Of a stretch of DNA of 64,000 nt, positions 1 to 9,850 are shown piece after piece. Each line of letters opens with the position of its first letter. The first letter of the stretch is position 1. The position numbers were made by a program, and so were the translations under genes. Below the pieces are notes generated by a model. The model saw only the letters and a list, made by a program, of their open reading frames with translations. It did not search any database and was not told the DNA's origin. The stretch covers positions 69,393,034-69,457,033 of the forward strand of contig CM046303.1 of the NCBI GenBank assembly GCA_025267735.1, read 5' to 3'. Source of the stretch: Mactra quadrangularis. Its lineage: Eukaryota > Mollusca > Bivalvia > Venerida > Mactridae.

Positions 1-720
1 TTTTAGGTCTAAAATCTGTTACCTTTACATCACTGAGACCCATTTTTTCCCTCAAGAGATCTACTTTAGCCCCAAATGGTGTGAAGGGGAATTTCAATCT
101 CTTGGGTACTTCTTTGTTGGTCCCAATGATGGAGTTCAGAGGGTTCTTTTCCCTCTGTGTTTGTGCCCTGGCCCAGAATTTAACAATATGCTCAGGTCTC
201 CTAAAGAGTAGTGGCATGACCCCAGCCTCAGCTTCCAGTAGATGTTTAAGGGTAGTTGGAAGGGCTCTTAGTGCAATCATTAAGGCCTTATTTTGGATAA
301 CATCTAACTTTTTGAGTTGGGAAGGGCAGGCTTCATAATAGATTTCAGCTCCATAATCAATTTTGGGTCTTATTAGTGATTTGTAGATTTGAAGGAGACT
401 CTTTTTGGCAGAACCATAGTCTGTGTGTTTTAATAATTTCATTTGGTTTAGGTCTGAGGTACACCTTTTAACTATATAATCAATGTGGGGGCCAAAAGTG
501 AGTCTCTCATCTAATAACATGCCTAAAAATTTGGTCTGTTTGACCATGTTGACAGGTGTACCTCCTAGATTGAGCTAAATTCTATTATGATTTATAACCT
601 TGTTCCCAAGATGCATCCCACTGTTTTTTTCCTTTGAAATTTTGAATCCCCATTCTAAAGCCCAATCCCAAACTAAATCCAAGCTCTTTTGTACTTTCAC
701 CACAAGATAATTTAGATTTT
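1..720 (-). pseudogene. Non-LTR retrotransposon (Jockey/CR1-like) reverse transcriptase relic, C-terminal part
   Basis: Read on the minus strand, this stretch translates as the region just after the catalytic YADD box of a LINE reverse transcriptase. Visible segments include TKFLGMLLDERLTFGPH, then IYKSLIRPKIDYGAEIYYEA, which is the usual 'pKLDYGs.iY' block after the polymerase palm. The frame stays open from about 540 down to position 1, where the window cuts it. Upstream (to about 720) the frame continues as LDLVWDWALEWGFKISKEK, with an in-frame stop near 590. No start codon is present, so it is a fragment. Family knowledge: this C-terminal block is typical of Jockey/CR1-type LINEs. It is a decayed copy with no host function. 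Clade assignment is uncertain. Confidence 0.85.
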
Positions 721-1017
721 TGCCAGAAATGCATGCTATCTTTTCATAGCATGTTTTGGTACAATAAGTTTTAAACAGAAATTAAAAATTTCATTCAACC
801 AAAACCAGCTATGCGATTATAGCATGTTTTGGCATGAATGTGTTACATATTTAGGCGCCTATTTTCAGAGCCAGAACAATTTTAGCTATTTGTGACTATG
901 TGAATAAAGATAATGTTAAAAACATATATTGTCAATGACATAAATATGAATAACTCCACTGCGTTAAATTGTCAAAATATAATTTTTTTATCATTTGAAA
1001 CAGAAAAATGTTCCTCC

Positions 1018-1500
1018 TGAAAAATTTCAAGATATGGACATAGCAGGTTCTGGCAGTAACCCCTCGAAATGTTCTTTATTTAGATTAAAATTACCAGTAT
1101 AATTAAACACGGAACCTAAATAATTAAAACTGTCTACTACATCTAAAATTTCCCCATCATAAGTCCAAGATTCATCTTTTAATAATTTACCCCTTTTTCT
1201 AAAAACCATAACTTTCGTTTTGGATGTATTCACCTTAAGACCCCAAGTGTTGCAGTAAGTATTTAATATGTTTAAATGGTTTTGTAGTTCCAGTGGAGTT
1301 TTAGCTAAAAGAGCCATGTCGTCTGCAAATAAAAGACTAATGAGGACAATATCGTTGAAATGTAACCCCGATTCACTATCATTTTGTAAAAATAACTCCA
1401 GATCATTGAACAAAAAATGAAACTAAAATAGGTGATAAAACTTCTCCTTGGCGTAAACCAACGGCATAATTAAAATAATCAGAAAAATCAAAACATGATT
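1018..1500 (-). pseudogene. Non-LTR retrotransposon reverse transcriptase relic with FADD catalytic box
   Basis: Minus-strand translation gives the motif LLFADDMALLAKTPLELQ. This is the catalytic FADD (YXDD-type) box of a LINE reverse transcriptase, followed by LKVNTSKTKVMVFRKRGK and FNYLGSVFNYTGNFN. Upstream, between about 1414 and 1500, a second frame reads YAVGLRQGEVLSP, the conserved G-RQG-LSP block. Joining it to the FADD block needs a frame change near 1410, so the copy is broken. It stops abruptly at about 1018 and at 1500, where a TIR element begins. It is a different LINE copy from the relic at 1-720 and probably a different family. Role in life was copying LINE RNA into DNA; here it is dead. 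Confidence 0.85.
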
Positions 1501-1509
1501 TAACACAAG

Positions 1510-2175
1510 CCCTGCGTTCAGTTACCGCGAACGTTCTGTAACATTCTGTAACGTTCGCTAACAGTCATAATTGAACGGCTTGTTAGCGGAAAACGTTTAA
1601 GGCCAACAGTTAACGGTTTTAGTATATGGTACGCGAATATGAAACAACCTGAAACAAAATAGTTCCAGTACATTTTGCAAATTAGTAACTGCCATAGCGA
1701 ATAGACTATATCCGAAATACAAATATTTGGGTTTTCCCCTCCGGTACAAACAAACTTTCACTGTTTCAATGAAAACGTGTATAAAAAAACCGTAGTATTT
1801 AATTCATAGTTCGTGCTGTTTAGCAATAATGTGTATACAACTTTGTTTGTACCGCCTGTGCACGGACGGAAAAAAAACATAAATTTTAATTCCGGATTAG
1901 GTCTAACGAAGTCGGCGGTGTTACTCCCGTTGATTTAGATCAATACATTTACAAAAAAACAAGTAAACAAGAAAAACAAGTCCTCCTCTTCGAATTCTTC
2001 TCCGAGTTAGCGTTAGCCAATTACAGTTACCGTTATGAACGTTTAATTGAACGACCCGTTGAAGTGCGAACGTTTAAAGATGGCGGGCAAGAGGGTCGTT
2101 ACTTCTATTTTATTAGAAGAATTCGGATAGGAGGACTTGTTTTTCTTTTTTACTTGTTTTTTTTTGTAAATGGAT
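1510..2175. mobile_element. TIR element, CCCTGCGTTCAGT family, rearranged copy
   Basis: It begins with CCCTGCGTTCAGTTACC, the same terminus seen inverted at the right end of the copy at 50702-51064. The interior matches that copy up to the GAATTC-containing segment near 1995. From about 2005 to 2130 the sequence is the reverse complement of the corresponding part of the other copy. It is followed by an inverted copy of the preceding stretch (1955-2005 against 2115-2175), so the right half is folded back and the expected right terminus is missing. Words such as GAACGTT and GTAACG recur. No coding capacity. Transposase family not established. Confidence 0.65.
1698..1908. mobile_element. Small palindromic insertion inside the 1510-2175 element
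   Basis: This ~210-bp stretch is absent from the otherwise matching copy at 50702-51064, where the flanking sequences join directly. Its ends carry inverted GGTACAAACAAA / TTTGTTTGTACC sequences. That pattern suggests a nested short TIR element, although no target duplication is clear. Confidence 0.4.
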
Positions 2176-2345
2176 TGATAGTAGGGTCGATAAGTGCCAT
2201 TTTTCACCAGAATCTTTCACTCAGCGATACAAGCACCAAATTTGGCACAGTTGTTGTAAATAGTGTGCTGATTACAAAAAGCACGATTTTCACCTTCAAA
2301 TCAAAGATGGCCGCCATTTGTCAAGATGGCCGCCGAAAATAAGGA
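2176..2345. repeat. Dispersed repeat with CAAATTTGGTGCTTGTATC core (copy 1)
   Basis: Read on the minus strand, it contains AATCGTGCTTTTTGTAA, then TGTGCCAAATTTGGTGCTTG, then a TATCGACCC end. The same order appears on the plus strand at 6090-6232. It also contains two close copies of AAGATGGCCGCC. It is non-coding and probably part of a short interspersed or TIR element. Confidence 0.6.
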
Positions 2346-2425
2346 TTTTTGTCCTGTTCATGAGCAATTACCAATTTCAATCAGTTTCTTTGTATTTATT
2401 AATAAGTTTAATACGACAATTAGTT

Positions 2426-2807
2426 AAATTATTAAAAAATATTTCATATAATAGCCCTCGATTCAAAGTGGTGGCCATTACAAGGCGCCAAATTATCTCT
2501 GCACTAATGCTCACTCTCGGATTAAATTCATTACGTTTATTTGATTCAGTGCAAAACCCATTGATAAATATTGTGTTCAATGATTTTAAAAGTAATGTCA
2601 GGCTTAATCCTGTGCATGATGGTGACATCACCGCTGTGAATCAATTAGACGACCGACACGGTTCTGGATCTAAAACATTATAAATACGGCCACCTTTGCC
2701 GTGATACTTACACATACTTGCGCAGTAATATTTTCTGTGTTTGTGTGCCGTTAAACTCAAAAATTTTAGGTGTATTATATTATTGTGTCCCAAATGCTAT
2801 CTTACCA
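2426..2807. repeat. Segment A, 382 bp, source or sister of the copy at 4851-5232
   Basis: A block starting AAATTATTAAAAAATATTTC and ending CTTACCA is repeated nearly base for base, and at the same length, at 4851-5232. The differences I saw are confined to a few bases near the 3' end (TATTG against CAATG). It contains a TATAAATACGG word but no convincing coding frame; small open frames on both strands are simply duplicated with it. Nature unknown. Confidence 0.9.
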
Positions 2808-4475
2808 TGCTGCCCTTTTTAAATTCTATAACAATTGTTGTAAGCTGCACTTGAATTGACAGGCCATACCAAGGTGAGCCAAGGGTAACAAGGATTGAGT
2901 TACCCGCATTGTACACAGATTACACAGGTTTTAAATGATGCTAAATAAACAATTGTATGGTGCTCATCCATCGACAAATTATAGGGACCATGATCTATCA
3001 ATCCATACAAAATAGGACATTACTCCGCGATCATCATTGGCTAAGCTATGAATCTAAACTTCTTTTTTGAGCATGTTCAAAAAGTACTCAGAGTTAGCTT
3101 CACTTCCATTTTTGTCTGTACCCAACCGATTTCCTTCAATTGTAAATATGTGGCCAAGATATTTAAGAGTTGTATCCCATATCCAAATTTCTCAATGGTA
3201 AGGCAGTACAAATGTTAACTGTACAAAGCTCCGTTATGACTGTGTTTCTAAAATAACTGATTTGGACAAGTGCTGTTTCTATCAGACACATACAATATTA
3301 AAGTCTTCCCCAATTGTAGAACTCAGATGAATATTCTATATTGGCTCCAAACACACCAACATTTATTGAAACAGTTCACATTGTTTTATGTTTAATCCAT
3401 CTTGATTTGGCGATGGAGCTGGCATTAGCAAAACGATCACGAAACTTGTCGCCCAACGATTTCTCATTTCAAACTTGAACATGCTGGAAAACAATACTGG
3501 AAAACGAGTAGCCAAACAGATAAGTCATTCTTAGACGCACTAAATGACATCACCAAATTCCATGCGGGTCTAAAATCTCAGGTGCCCAATATTGTTCTGA
3601 CTATGCTCATAATCCCCTGAATATCAATATATGCGATGCAATTGTTAATTACGGGTTCTTGCTCGTTCATTCTGTTTCTCCGAAAGCATCAAGACCCTTG
3701 ATAATATGCCATTAAAGGTACAAACGCACGCATCGAAATGTATAAGGACGTACACAGTATTTGATGTTTACAAGTTTCAATTCAAGTCAAAAATGAACAT
3801 CATAGAGTAGCAGATAAAACAAGCTAGGTTACCACCATCTATGTAATAGACCAAACTGTATGCGGCTCTTATCTGATACAATACCCATAATGTGTTTTTG
3901 TTATGTTGTTGTGACAAAAGTTGAGATTGCACTATCAAAAGCAACTTTTTTTTAACAAATTTGAGTCTTTGTAACCTGATTCAGGGCCCTTTAAACAACA
4001 AGCAAAATCTGGTTTAATTAAAGGCTTTATTACCGATGTTCTTGTTGTTGAAATCTGCGCGTTAGTATAAAATGAAGATGCAGATTTGATAATCTTTGGG
4101 TGAAGTTTGGTCAGGGATAGTCAATAAGGAATAACATATACAAAAAAACGACGGCTGCTTTTGGCAGAGAAAAATCTAAGAGAATGTTGTTCCTTCATGC
4201 TTTTGCTGGTTGTCATGTCACGCCAGTCTTTAAAAAAACTAAGCCATCTTTAACCAAACTTATATTATCCATGTCTCAAAACACACGTGATTTGTGTCAT
4301 CACTTAGTATGATAAGAAAAGTCTTATAGACAACGTTGATGATACTAGGCTTGACTTACAAGTTTGTCTGAAAGCAAATATCTTATGATGTACGTCCACT
4401 TACAAGGGCATCTTTCTTTCAACATGTCAAAAGGCTCATGGTTATCAAGATTAAATTCTAGTCGACTTGCTCTGG
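2808..4475. other. No recognised feature
   Basis: AT-rich unique-looking sequence. I find no long reading frame, tandem repeat, TIR pair or RNA gene here. Confidence 0.5.
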
Positions 4476-4859
4476 CAAAACAATGGTGAATGGCTAGAGT
4501 TATGAACCAACCTTTCACTTATTGTCAAAAATTGTTTTTGGTACTATAACAGCATGTTATGAGCGATGCAAATGTCATCAATGAGCAAAACATGAAATCA
4601 TCACATATACTAAACCATCTAATATTTGCGTTTATATAATTAGCACAGTAATATTTGAACTCTATATAAGACCTTTACTTTAAATAGTTGACTTCTAGAC
4701 ATGTGTGCATCCCACATAATAATAGTGACATTGTTCTCTTAATGGATTATGAGAATCCTTGCTTCATTTTGTAAATAGTGTTAAAATCTAGGAAACTTTT
4801 TACCTTCTTATTTGACCTTGACCTTTGACCTTAGACAACCCAACACGTAGAAATTATTA
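4476..4859. repeat. Segment B, first copy of a 384-bp direct repeat
   Basis: It begins CAAAACAATGGTGAATGG and ends AAATTATTA, and is repeated as B2 at 5235-5618 with essentially no differences visible by eye. Near its right end it carries TTGACCTTGACCTTTGACC, a short internal repeat. The last nine bases (AAATTATTA) are shared with the first nine bases of segment A', so the junction is a microhomology. Confidence 0.92.
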
Positions 4860-5232
4860 AAAAATATTTCATATAATAGCCCTCGATTCAAAGTGGTGGC
4901 CATTACAAGGCGCCAAATTATCTCTGCACTAATGCTCACTCTCGGATTAAATTCATTACGTTTATTTGATTCAGTGCAAAACCCATTGATAAATATTGTG
5001 TTCAATGATTTTAAAAGTAATGTCAGGCTTAATCCTGTGCATGATGGTGACATCACCGCTGTGAATCAATTAGACGACCGACACGGTTCTGGATCTAAAA
5101 CATTATAAATACGGCCACCTTTGCCGTGATACTTACACATACTTGCGCAGTAATATTTTCTGTGTTTGTGTGCCGTTAAACTCAAAAATTTTAGGTGTAT
5201 TATATCAATGTGTCCCAAATGCTATCTTACCA
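4851..5232. repeat. Segment A', copied 382-bp block lying between the two B repeats
   Basis: It is almost identical to 2426-2807. It is flanked left by B1 (sharing AAATTATTA) and right by B2 after two extra bases. Order is B1-A'-B2, so A' was added together with a duplication of B. It codes for nothing recognisable. Confidence 0.9.
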
Positions 5233-5234
5233 AA

Positions 5235-5618
5235 CAAAACAATGGTGAATGGCTAGAGTTATGAACCAACCTTTCACTTATTGTCAAAAATTGTTTTTGG
5301 TACTATAACAGCATGTTATGAGCGATGCAAATGTCATCAATGAGCAAAACATGAAATCATCACATATACTAAACCATCTAATATTTGCGTTTATATAATT
5401 AGCACAGTAATATTTGAACTCTATATAAGACCTTTACTTTAAATAGTTGACTTCTAGACATGTGTGCATCCCACATAATAATAGTGACATTGTTCTCTTA
5501 ATGGATTATGAGAATCCTTGCTTCATTTTGTAAATAGTGTTAAAATCTAGGAAACTTTTTACCTTCTTATTTGACCTTGACCTTTGACCTTAGACAACCC
5601 AACACGTAGAAATTATTA
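5235..5618. repeat. Segment B, second copy of the 384-bp direct repeat
   Basis: Same length and sequence as 4476-4859. After it the sequence continues into TACATAAACATAG, presumably the original continuation of B before the A' insertion. Confidence 0.92.
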
Positions 5619-6089
5619 TACATAAACATAGTTTACATTCGGCAAAAGCAATTAAATATTAAAACTTGATTGTTAAAATAATAGCCTTCGGAACAACTTA
5701 TTGTTTGATTATTTAATTAGTATTACAAGATATTAATATCTTCCTTGGATCAAGGTCAAGGTCATGGTAAATATCAATTATGACAACATATTTGTCAAAG
5801 ATTTGTAGAATTAATTTGAATATCAACTACATGTATTTTCTCAGTCCCATATGCAACCCTGCATTATTATTCAATTGATTCCAAGACTTTTGAAGCAACT
5901 TTCTTATGTATTTTACCTCTACCATGACCTTGACCTTGATCCTAGAAATATATCACATGATGTAAAACATTGTCTGAACATGGTTAACATTTGTAGTATG
6001 CAAAACAATCATTTTGTTTCATCGTATAAGACATTTAAAACGGTTAAAAGAAGTTGAGTTACTTTGGGATACTGATCTCCTCGCGCATG
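5619..6089. other. No gene; AGGTCA-type words only
   Basis: AT-rich. It contains AAGGTCAAGGTCATGG near 5750 and the inverted ACCATGACCTTGACCTTGAT near 5920. These may be remnants of an inverted repeat related to the GACCTTGACC motif in segment B. Confidence 0.4.
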
Positions 6090-6232
6090 CGCAGAAACAG
6101 CGGCAATCTTGAATTTGGAAGTGGAAATCGTGCTTTTTGTAAATGGTAGACCATGCAGGTCATCTGTGCCAAATTTGGTGCTTGTATCACCAAGTAAAAG
6201 ATTGTTGCAGTTATCGACCCCACTTAATTGAA
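6090..6232. repeat. Dispersed repeat with CAAATTTGGTGCTTGTATC core (copy 2)
   Basis: Plus-strand copy of the repeat at 2176-2345. It shares AATCGTGCTTTTTGTAA, GTGCCAAATTTGGTGCTTG and TATCGACCC in the same order. Confidence 0.6.
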
Positions 6233-7190
6233 AATAAGTTTATTTATTCATTTGTTTGGTAATATTGCATTTTATTTACTCATTGAAAACATTAAATATT
6301 TTCAATAAAGTCATAGTAACGCTTTGTTATTGCATTTTCGAGTTACTGTTTAAAGAGGAACATTCCAATATTTCATTCAGTTTCAAGCATGCCAGTTTAT
6401 GTCCATGCATGGTGAATAAACAAATGGTGTTGATGTTGCTGGATTTATTCAGTGTGCTGATATCTATGTCTTGATTAAAAGAAGTATTTCATGATTGTGA
6501 CTTATGGTATATTAATGTACATTTAACAGATAAAGTTTCATGTAATGTTACCTATCATAAGATAATTCTGAATATAATACACTGAAAAATACAACCAGGG
6601 CTCACTAAAACAAATCCAACTTCAGCTTGAATATACAACCTAGTTGTTGAATTATCATCTTGTCGAGCCTATGTTCCTGAACAGATCGAATATTGTACCA
6701 AACTGTATATTAAATATAGAATCTCCAGCATCCAATAAGTATGATAGTACTTTATTATACTTAAAAAAACAACGAATGCTATCATATAAAAACTCAACAT
6801 AAATAATGGGTTGACTTAAAACCTCTTGACAAAGCCACCATCTCTACAAAGCCACTTTACTTAATAGATTTCTGGAAAGTGGCTTTGTGTAGAGGTTAGT
6901 TAGTTTCTTTTTCTGGTATTTCAATGAATACTGTATTATCATGTACAGTAACCAAGTACATGTATACAAACAGCACCATTTAGCAGGTAAATTTCATACA
7001 ATGAGAGTTCTGCATTCTATCTTTAAAGTGACAAAATGTTATTCTACATACTTTAATTCCATTTTCTGATCACAACAAGTGACTGCAGCTATACATATTT
7101 TCTAAGTCGAACAACTCCAGTGCTTTCAGTGCTTTGATTTGTTTAGTTTTGTTTTGTGAGAAGAGAAAACATGCTGATATATTTACAACT
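6233..7190. other. No gene; one local hairpin
   Basis: AT-rich and non-coding. Around 6830-6895 an imperfect inverted repeat pairs ACAAAGCCACTTTAC with AAAGTGGCTTTGT. No other structure seen. Confidence 0.45.
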
Positions 7191-7510
7191 GTAGCGTGTT
7201 CAATTTCACAAAACGTTACGGAACGTTACATAACGATGCATTCGGAACTCCTCGGCCATTCGCTGCGAATACTCTAATCTAATAACAAATATGCGATTGT
7301 TAAGGCAATGAGTGATGTTTCAAAATTTACGGACTAAAAACGAAACATCACTCAATGCCTAAACGACCATATATTTGTTTACTTTAACACCGGTAGTTTT
7401 AAAATAGTGTCTAGATATGTCCAAGATTATTCGCAGCAAATGGCCGAGGAGTTCCGAATGTATCGTTACGGAACGTTCTGTAACGTTCGCGGTAACTGAA
7501 CTCACTACTG
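7191..7510. mobile_element. TIR element (MITE) of about 320 bp with ~80-bp terminal inverted repeats
   Basis: The left arm, from 7191 (GTAGCGTGTTC), reads inward through AACGTTACGGAACGTTAC and CGGAACTCCTCGGCCATT. The right arm, ending near 7510, carries the same sequence inverted, including TGGCCGAGGAGTTCCGAA and GTTCGCGGTAACTGAACTC. An inner inverted pair, AAACATCACTCAATGCCT against its complement, extends the palindrome. No coding capacity. The ends resemble those at 1510, 47023 and 51064, so it is probably the same family. No clear target duplication. Confidence 0.8.
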
Positions 7511-7705
7511 GATAAATGTACAAATGAACATGTTAGGTACAGAAAAAAGTTATAAATTGGATCGTTATGTGTACATTTATAAATCCACTGTAGAGATAAA
7601 CTGATAATAATTTTCAAAATGTCAACAACGCTGTGAAAATGTGCTATGCGATTGTCAAGATTAAGAGGGTTTAGGTATGTGAAGTTGGCGTGTAGATTGT
7701 ACATA

Positions 7706-8125
7706 GTAATTCAACTCGTAGTTCGCGAATTACTAGCTAGCTAGTAGATGGGTATTCAACTTGTAGTTCGACCCGGACACACCAGCATATGTATCTTTTG
7801 AATTACTAGCTAGTAGTTGGGTATTCAACTTGTAGTTCGACCCGGACACACCAGCATAGGTATTTTTTGAACTACTAGCTAGTAGTTGTGTATTTAACTT
7901 GTAGTTCACATAAAATACATCAACATACGTTATACTTGAATTACTAGCTAGTAATTGGGTATACAACTTGTAGTTCGGCCCGGACACACCAGCATTATGT
8001 ATTTTTGAACTACTAGCTAGTAGATGGGTATTCAACTTGTAGTTCGACACAGATACACCAGCAAATGTATCTTTTGAATTACTAGCTAGAAGTTTGGTAT
8101 TCAAGTTGTAGTTCGGCCCGGACAC
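7706..8125. repeat. 69-bp satellite array, left part (about 6 units)
   Basis: Units of 69 bp repeat GGGTATTCAACTTGTAGTTC, then CGGACACACCAGCATA, then a perfect or near-perfect 18-bp palindrome AACTACTAGCTAGTAGTT. Because 69 is a multiple of 3, the minus strand stays open as a 23-residue repeat (for example NYKLNTQLLASNSK). That openness needs no selection. The array is cut at 8125 by the LTR element and resumes at 13467. Confidence 0.9.
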
Positions 8126-8518
8126 TGTGGCGAACTTCTTTAAATTGTAAAAATCCAAACAAATCCACCACATCGGAGATTTTAAATTCAAGACAAACAA
8201 ACTTTCCAATTTACTTAAATTTAATTCCATACTTTGTAAATATAATGCATAGTACAACGTACATGTTAACAAAACAAAAAACTTAATAAATCTGAACTCC
8301 TGGCTACAAAAAACCGGAGTTTATATAGTACTTTGAGCTCCGCCGGAGCACGGATTAAAGTAGGCTCCGTCGGAGCCAAGTTAATAGGACTCCGCCGGAG
8401 CAAATTAAAGGACTCTGCCGGAGCAAAATTAATATATATGTTTATTTAGTTATATGAGCTCCGCCATAGGAATAACACAAAGCTCTACTGGAGCTAAGTT
8501 CATCTTGAATTCACGACA
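8126..8518 (-). repeat. 3' LTR of the BEL/Pao element
   Basis: 393 bp with TG...CA ends, near-identical to 13074-13466. It carries about six GC-rich near-palindromes of the type GCTCCGCCGGAGC at roughly 25-35-bp spacing (about 8336-8500), in an otherwise AT-rich sequence. These may be regulatory sites in U3; that is inference. Confidence 0.93.
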
Positions 8519-8530
8519 CTCCCCACCGGG
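8519..8530 (-). other. Polypurine tract next to the 3' LTR
   Basis: In element sense GGTGGGGAG lies immediately before the LTR start TGTCGTG, the expected position and composition for the plus-strand primer. Confidence 0.75.
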
Positions 8531-8920
8531 ATGAAAAAAATTGACATTTATTAATTTATTGTCCATAACTTTATAAGCCTGTAACTACAGTTTTCAATCT
8601 TAACCAAGGGGGTCTAAATGACTCAATAGAGGCACAAACTAAAATATGAAAGAATCCCAGATAATTCGAAATGAAAATCTACAGAATCTACCATCAACTA
8701 AATTATTTGTATCACTACAAGAATTATTGAAAACGTTAGGTCAAAAGAATCTTTTGCCCCCGCGTTCACTTGGTTGCAGTCCAATATGAAAAATGTATTT
8801 TCGATATCAGCGACTATAGTCTTCTTATGCATTCTAACTCTTAAAGAACACCACATAAGTAATGTATCATTATAAGACCTTTCTATAAAGTCTTGAACAT
8901 GTTATTTTCAGGTTTCGTTT

Positions 8921-9672
8921 TTATGGAAGCGTCGTAAACGTTTCGCTTTTTGGTTGTAAAATTTGTGTCAGATTGTCCGTGTTTATCAAAAGCACATTTT
9001 CTTTAATTCCCTCATTGTATTGGCCTTTAATAATGTCATTATATGTCTTCCAAATATCCTGTTTATTCTGCTTTCCTGACACAACAGAATTTAAACGACC
9101 CAGAGCCAAATCTGCATTCATAGGTACATCGCTCACAGTTTCTTTCCAAGGCCATTTCACTTTATGTCCATCATCACAAACTTTTAACGAATCTTGTAAT
9201 ATATTCCTAGCCTTTACATTATTTGGTTTGTTAGAATCTCCTATTGACTCAATATCTTCAAATACTTCCAGATCTTCCCAATTTGGTCTTGTCTGTAACG
9301 ATTTGTCATTCTTTGCACATACGTTGTTTTCAATGTTACCATTCACATAAGTAAATATTAACATATTTATGTCATTATCATCGTCAGCCTTTATATTGGT
9401 TCTACCAGTGATGATCCAACCCAGTTTTGAACTAAGAATGAAAAGACCACTCTTTAGTTCGATCCTTTTGCATAAAATTACATCCAAATAGTAGTCATTG
9501 CCAAGCAAGAGGTCTACAGGACTTGATTCATTTTCGGTAACTAAAGAGTCCGCTAGGTCAACTGAGTTGAGTATTTGCTTCATATCTGAGGTCAACTTTG
9601 TCAAAGGCTTTCTTTTTATGACACCACTTATTACAGGTACAATGTTAACAGTGATGTTCATGAACTCACCAT
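8921..9672 (-). pseudogene. pol: BEL/Pao pol fragment: end of protease region and start of reverse transcriptase
   Basis: An open frame of 246 residues. Residues ~45-95 hold LLLGNDYYLDVILCKRIELK and SKLGWIITGR, the conserved block after the aspartic protease in BEL/Pao polyproteins (peptidase A17/DUF1758 neighbourhood). Residues ~125-220 hold VKWPWKETVSDVPMNADLAL and the following RLNSVV segment. This matches the usual opening of a BEL/Pao reverse transcriptase ('LPWK...LP.N...A..RL'). The frame then ends near 8921, with no palm motifs. RNase H and integrase are absent before the LTR, so a large internal deletion removed them. A frame change near 9672 separates this piece from the protease active site. 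Non-functional. Confidence 0.85.
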
Positions 9673-9850
9673 TTTATCGTTGACTTATCACTTCCAATGG
9701 TCATAACATTCAATTGTTCTTCTTTTTCACATTTAGCTAATATTTCTGTCACATACGATCTTTGTGATCCCGAGTCCAGAAGCAATCGTACTTCCTGGTT
9801 TGAAGTATTGTAAGGATTTTTGACTATGGTTTAGCTGTTTGCATAAGCAC
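9671..9850 (-). pseudogene. BEL/Pao aspartic protease active-site fragment
   Basis: In a different frame from the pieces on either side, the minus strand reads EVRLLLDSGSQRSYVTEILA. DSGSQRSYV is the active-site signature of the BEL/Pao retropepsin (DUF1758). The catalytic Asp codon lies near 9777. The frame ends at a stop near 9672, just before the next piece. Protease normally cuts the Gag-Pol precursor. Here the frame breaks on both sides show that this copy is dead, unless programmed shifts are involved, which I consider unlikely for two in a row. Confidence 0.8.

Noticed and set aside
81..338. 85-residue plus-strand frame at the window start
   Set aside because: Antisense shadow of the LINE reverse transcriptase on the minus strand.
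4476..5618. B repeats as solo-type LTRs around A'
   Set aside because: No LTR termini or priming sites, and A' is a copy of a nearby segment rather than an element interior.
5740..5950. AGGTCA direct repeats as nuclear-receptor response elements
   Set aside because: They sit in repeat-derived sequence, appear also in segment B, and there is no gene nearby. Chance or repeat origin is more likely.
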